DNA of 64,000 nt from Amoebidium appalachense (taxonomy: Eukaryota > Ichthyosporea): positions 4,030,001 through 4,094,000 of the forward strand of contig CAVNZM010000011.1 in NCBI GenBank assembly GCA_963693365.1, read 5' to 3'. Numbering within the stretch: position 1 is the stretch's first letter; each line of letters starts with the position of its first letter. Below are positions 56,258 through 64,000 of the stretch, piece after piece. The notes below the pieces were generated by a model. It had not been told where the DNA came from and ran no database searches. It saw only the letters and a list, made by a program, of their open reading frames with translations. The translations under genes and the position numbers were made by a program.

Positions 56258-56265
56258 GTGCGCGT
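54893..56265. repeat. Compound satellite: 13 copies of a ~40-bp core separated by (GT)n
   Basis: Thirteen units repeat a core beginning ATCAAGAACGTCGACATAAT and ending GATTGCGGGGCAAAGACAGC. Each is followed by a (GT)n arm of variable length, some arms being interrupted by GGTGTG. Period is roughly 75-120 bp (one spacing about 175). The cores are nearly identical; a few units vary (GACACAATG in the first, an inserted GAGAAC in units 11 and 12, CATGATGTCGAG in unit 7). The array lies in the spacer after the transporter gene. Confidence 0.9.
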
Positions 56266-56543
56266 GTACATGTGCGTGCGCGTGCTCGTGCATACCCCCC
56301 CGTTACCCTCCCCCCCCCCCCTCCCGCCCACCACCACCACCACCAACAACATGTACCACAATGACCGCTACCACCACCTACTCAACAACTCTGTGACATG
56401 TACAACAACAACAATGAGAGGCGCCATCGTATTTGTTCCAAAGCCTATGCTTCACTGCGGTTTCCAGCTAACGCGGTCTTTCCCTTGCAAGTGAGAGGCG
56501 CGTCGGCACTCAGTGTAGGATCACTTGTAGGCACGTACACCGG

Positions 56544-56665
56544 TACCCGAAGTTTGTATCAAATGATACACCCGAGGTTTATATATATATGTACACCCGA
56601 GGTTTGTATGTAAGAACACCCGAGGTTTCTACACCCGAGGTTTGCCTCCTTCACACCCGAGGTTG
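56544..56665 (+). promoter_or_regulatory. Cluster of six ACCCGAGGTTT motifs upstream of the 56756 gene
   Basis: ACCCGAAGTTT, ACACCCGAGGTTT (four times) and ACACCCGAGGTTG occur within 120 bp at irregular spacing (starts near 56544, 56568, 56592, 56615, 56629 and 56651). All are on the same strand, 90-210 bp before the start codon. A TATATATATAT stretch (56580-56590) is interleaved. This could be a promoter or 5' UTR element array, or a degenerating minisatellite. Confidence 0.4.
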
Positions 56666-56755
56666 CCCAGGAACACAAATCCGTTATTTGGTGAATTCAG
56701 CTTCAGTGTACTTTCCAACAGCTCTGAAAAGAACTCAACAAAAACACAGAAGAAG

Positions 56756-61135
<4,380 letters not shown>

Positions 61136-61776
61136 ATGCACAGAGCCTCCACGGACCCACAATCCCCCACGCTTCCCACCGATGATTCCGCAAACCCCTC
61201 CACCCCTGTGCCCACACCTCAAGAAACATCAAATTGCGCACAGCCAACACTCCCGCCCTTTACAGGTATCAAGGGTCAAGATTCCCCTTCAAGCACACTC
61301 TTATGTTCCGTTTTTTCATAATGGTTATTGGTACTGTGCTTTGCCCCTGATAGCCGGAAGGTAACCTCCCCCCCCCCCCCCACACACACCCAACCCAAAA
61401 AAGAAAGAAGGAAAGAAGAAGGGAACAAAGAAAAGAAACAAAAATCTCAAAAGAAACAAAAATCTGCCCACCCATTACGCCATCTGCTTGGGTTGCATGA
61501 TGTGTGCATTCTTTTTTTGCATGGCATTCAAAGCACCGTCTTCGTCGTTTGGCACATGCTCCCTCCCTCCCTCCCACTCACCCTCCCTCCCTCCGTTCCA
61601 CCCTCCCTCCCACCCACCCACCCACCCACCCTCCCTCTCTCCCACCCACCCTCCTTCCCTTCCACCCACCCACCCTCCCTCTCGCCCTGTTGCCCTAGAA
61701 GTTGTCCGCTGCCATCATCCTCGACTCAATCATTCCCTTCCTCCCTTTCTCCCCCTTATCCTCCCCCCCCCCCCCA

Positions 61777-61808
<32 letters not shown>

Positions 61809-62135
61809 CCCCCCTCCTCCTCTTCCCCCTCTTCCCCCCCACCCCCTCTCCCCCCCTCTCCCAGTCAACCACCCTTCTGCAGGGACTATCGAGTATGTTG
61901 CACCCAGCAGACTACCACTCACTGTGGTGGTGAAGGCCTGTGTGGATGGCATGGAGGGGTGGGGCCTGGTGAAAAAGAAAGAACGCCGCAACACAGCCAC
62001 CACAGGTGCCTATCATGATGCCTTGTTTGTTCTCTCTATCTCTCTACCTCATGCCTCGCTCTCCTGTCTCTTTCTCAACCCTCCCCCCCCCTCCCCCCCG
62101 CTTCACACTGCACACACACCAATACTTAACTATCC

Positions 62136-62168
<33 letters not shown>

Positions 62169-62351
62169 TTTTCCTCCCTTCCCCCTTTCCCCCCTTCTCC
62201 CTCCCCTACTACTTTCGCTTCAGCTGCCTGCACCCGTTTGTATTCATCGTTTTCCCGGAATGTGGATGTGTTTAAGGAGTTCGATGACACTCAAATCTGC
62301 ATCAATGCGGTCTTTTTCGATGATTTTTGGAAGGGTAGCAGCATTCGTTGA
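61136..62351 (+). CDS. Short unrecognised gene, three phase-consistent exons
   Basis: Exons 61136-61265, 61883-62005 and 62224-62351 join with matching phases and end at TGA. The first could instead start at an acceptor at 61144 as an internal exon. It encodes a Pro/Thr/Ser-rich lead (ASTDPQSPTLP...), then IEYVAPSRLPLTVVVKACVD and GWGLVKKKERR, and finally FKEFDDTQICINAVFFDDFW. No family is recognised. An antisense frame over the last exon is also protein-like, which lowers confidence there. The gene may extend upstream, and its strand assignment at the 3' end is provisional. Confidence 0.45.
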
Positions 62352-62397
62352 AAAATTTTCTAGGTTTTTGTACATTCGTGAATACATATGAGGGTTG

Positions 62398-62848
62398 ATC
62401 AGCTCATGATGCATGCACACAGTACCAGAGCTCATGATGCATGCACACAGTACCATAGCTCATGATGCATGCACACAGTACCATAGCTCATGATGCACGC
62501 ACACAGTACCATAGCTCATGATGCATGCACACAGTACCATAGCTCATGATGCATGCACACAGTACCAAAGCTCATGATGCATGCACACAGTACCATAGCT
62601 CATGATGCATGCACACAGTACCACTAGCTCATGATGCATGCACACAGTACCATAGCTCATGATGCATTACACAGTACCACTAGCTCATGATGCATGCACA
62701 CAGTACCATAGCTCATGATGCATGCACACAGTACCTCTAGCTCATGATGCACGCACACAGTACCATAGCTCATGATGCACGCACACAGTACCATAGCTCA
62801 TGATGCATGCACACAGTACCATAGCTCATGATGCATGCACACAGTACC
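62398..62848. repeat. 28-bp tandem array, about 16 units
   Basis: The unit is AGCTCATGATGCATGCACAC plus AGTACCAT. Units differ by single substitutions (ATGCACGCAC), an extra CT (CACTAGCTC) and one short unit (GCATTACAC). Confidence 0.92.
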
Positions 62849-62944
62849 ACGTGTTGTTTGGGCGGCAACCAGCAGCCAATGCGATTGCAGCATTACGCTG
62901 ACTCTGCTGATGGCATCAAGGCTGGACTCGGTGCTGCAAGTGAG

Positions 62945-63895
62945 AAAACACGTGCTCACACACATACATGCACGTGCATTTAGTGATGTGTGAATAAGCA
63001 CGTGTTAACGGACATAGCATGCACGTGCACTTACTGATGTGTGGGAAAGCACGCGTAAATGGACATGCATGCACGTGCACTTACTGTTGTGTGGCACGTG
63101 TAAATGGACATGCATGCACGTGCACTTACTGTTGTGTGGCACGTGTAAATGGACATGCATGCACGTGCACTTACTGTTGTGTGGCACGTGTAAATGGACA
63201 TGCATGCACGTGCACTTACTGTTGTGTGGCACGTGTATACGTGCACTTAGTGTTGTGTGGCACGTGTAAATGGACATACATGCACGTGCACTTACTGTTG
63301 TGTGGCACGTGTAAATGGACATGCATGCACGTGCACTTACTGTTGTGTGGCACGTGTATATGGACTTGCATGCACGTGCACTTAGTGTTGTGTGGCACGT
63401 GTAAATGGACATGCATGCACGTGCACTTAGTGTTGTGTGGCACGTGTATATGGACTTGCATGTACGTGCACTTAGTGTTGTGTGGGAAAGCACGTCTTTC
63501 CACATGCGTGCACGTGCATTAATTATTGAACGAACATGCATGCCTGATGTGTGGGTAAGGACGTGTTAATAGGCATGCATGCACGTGCGCTTAATGATGT
63601 GATGTGTGGGAAAGCACGTGTTCATGCACGTGCATGCACGCACTTAGTGATGTGTGGGAAAGCACATGTTAATGGACATGCATGCACGTGCACTTGGTGA
63701 TGTGTGGGAAAGCACGTGTTCATGCACGTGCGTACACGTGCACTTAGTGATGTGTGGGAAAGCACATGTTAATGGACATGCATGCACGTGCACTTAGTGA
63801 TGTGTGGAAAAGCACGTGTTCATGCACGTACATGCACGTGCACTTATTGATGTGTGGGAAAGCACGTGTAATGGACATGCATGCACATGCACCAT
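62945..63895. repeat. 45-60-bp tandem array with nested palindromes
   Basis: The inner block (63057-63480) repeats GGACATGCATGCACGTGCAC plus TTACTGTTGTGTGGCACGTGTAAAT (about 45 bp, about nine units). Flanking blocks replace the end with GATGTGTGGGAAAGCACGTGTT. CATGCATG, GTGCAC and CACGTG palindromes recur in each unit. Confidence 0.9.
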
Positions 63896-63919
63896 GTGTG
63901 CACTGTGTTCTTGCCCTGA

Positions 63920-64000
63920 CTCTTTCACGCGGGTTGAAACTTGGGTTATGTGGATGACTTGGTCTTCTCTGAGGATTGGCTCCATTTTTGGAGGACGTGT
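63920..64000 (+). repeat. Dispersed element, cut by window edge
   Basis: Contains ACGCGGGTTGAAACTTGGGT, TGTGGATGACTTGGTC and CTGAGGATTGGCTCC, matching the middle of the dispersed element. The remainder lies beyond the right edge. Confidence 0.65.

Noticed and set aside
62398-62848. CRISPR-like array of 28-bp repeats
   Set aside because: The units are directly adjacent with no unique spacers, in eukaryotic intron-rich DNA; this is a minisatellite.
62891-62939. Possible plus exon CATTACGCTGACTCTGCTGA... with a GTGAGA donor
   Set aside because: Borders look good, but its phase does not continue the 61136-62351 gene and the minus strand also shows an acceptor and donor around the same bases; strand undecidable.

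Overview
The window is nuclear DNA from an intron-rich eukaryote. Every recognisable gene is split into short exons joined by GT-AG introns (one GC-AG), with phases that chain correctly. Introns and spacers are filled with (GT)n/(CA)n and (CT)n tracts and with C or G homopolymers of up to about 58 bases. The gene set is a MELK-type kinase with UBA-like and KA1 regions, an N-myristoyl-type SCYL3-like pseudokinase, an SCT1/GPT2-type acyltransferase and an EamA transporter. It would fit a unicellular holozoan or another intron-rich protist, but the lineage cannot be fixed from this window. There is no operon structure and no sign of bacterial or viral genes.

Layout, left to right. (1) 785-4758, minus strand: 3'-incomplete glycerolipid acyltransferase running off the left edge, with one homopolymer frameshift; a possible 5' exon lies at 5839-5910. 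(2) 5911-9240: spacer. (3) 9241-28408, plus: 22-exon SCYL3-like pseudokinase with HEAT repeats, about 1,000 residues, with one apparent frameshift in its low-complexity tail. (4) 28409-32423: spacer with GT-rich blocks. (5) 32424-42477, plus: MELK, 16 exons, 663 residues, every splice phase consistent. (6) 42478-46863: spacer with two copies of a T-tailed repeat. (7) 46864-54141, plus: EamA/DMT transporter, 8 exons, 414 residues. (8) 54142-56755: a hairpin carrying AATAAA on both strands, a 13-unit satellite, then a cluster of ACCCGAGGTTT motifs. (9) 56756-59835, plus: unrecognised 248-residue protein in 3 exons, with a small antisense ORF (57619-57747) nested in its first intron. (10) 61136-62351, plus: short unrecognised gene in 3 exons. 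(11) 62398-63900: two tandem arrays.

The genes do not form an obvious pathway. Acyltransferase, SCYL3-like scaffold and transporter would act on membranes (ER, Golgi or endosomes); MELK is a cell-cycle kinase. The most notable signals concern splicing. Acceptors are built from the last bases of (CA)n tracts and donors open into (GT)n tracts. Three introns contain tandem duplications of acceptor or branch-point-like sequence, and in two of them alternative use would add residues in frame. A dispersed element with tRNA-like boxes and a poly-C end lies in the sense orientation in every intron where it was found. Because homopolymers are so abundant, assembly errors are a real risk, and the two frameshifts should be read with that in mind.
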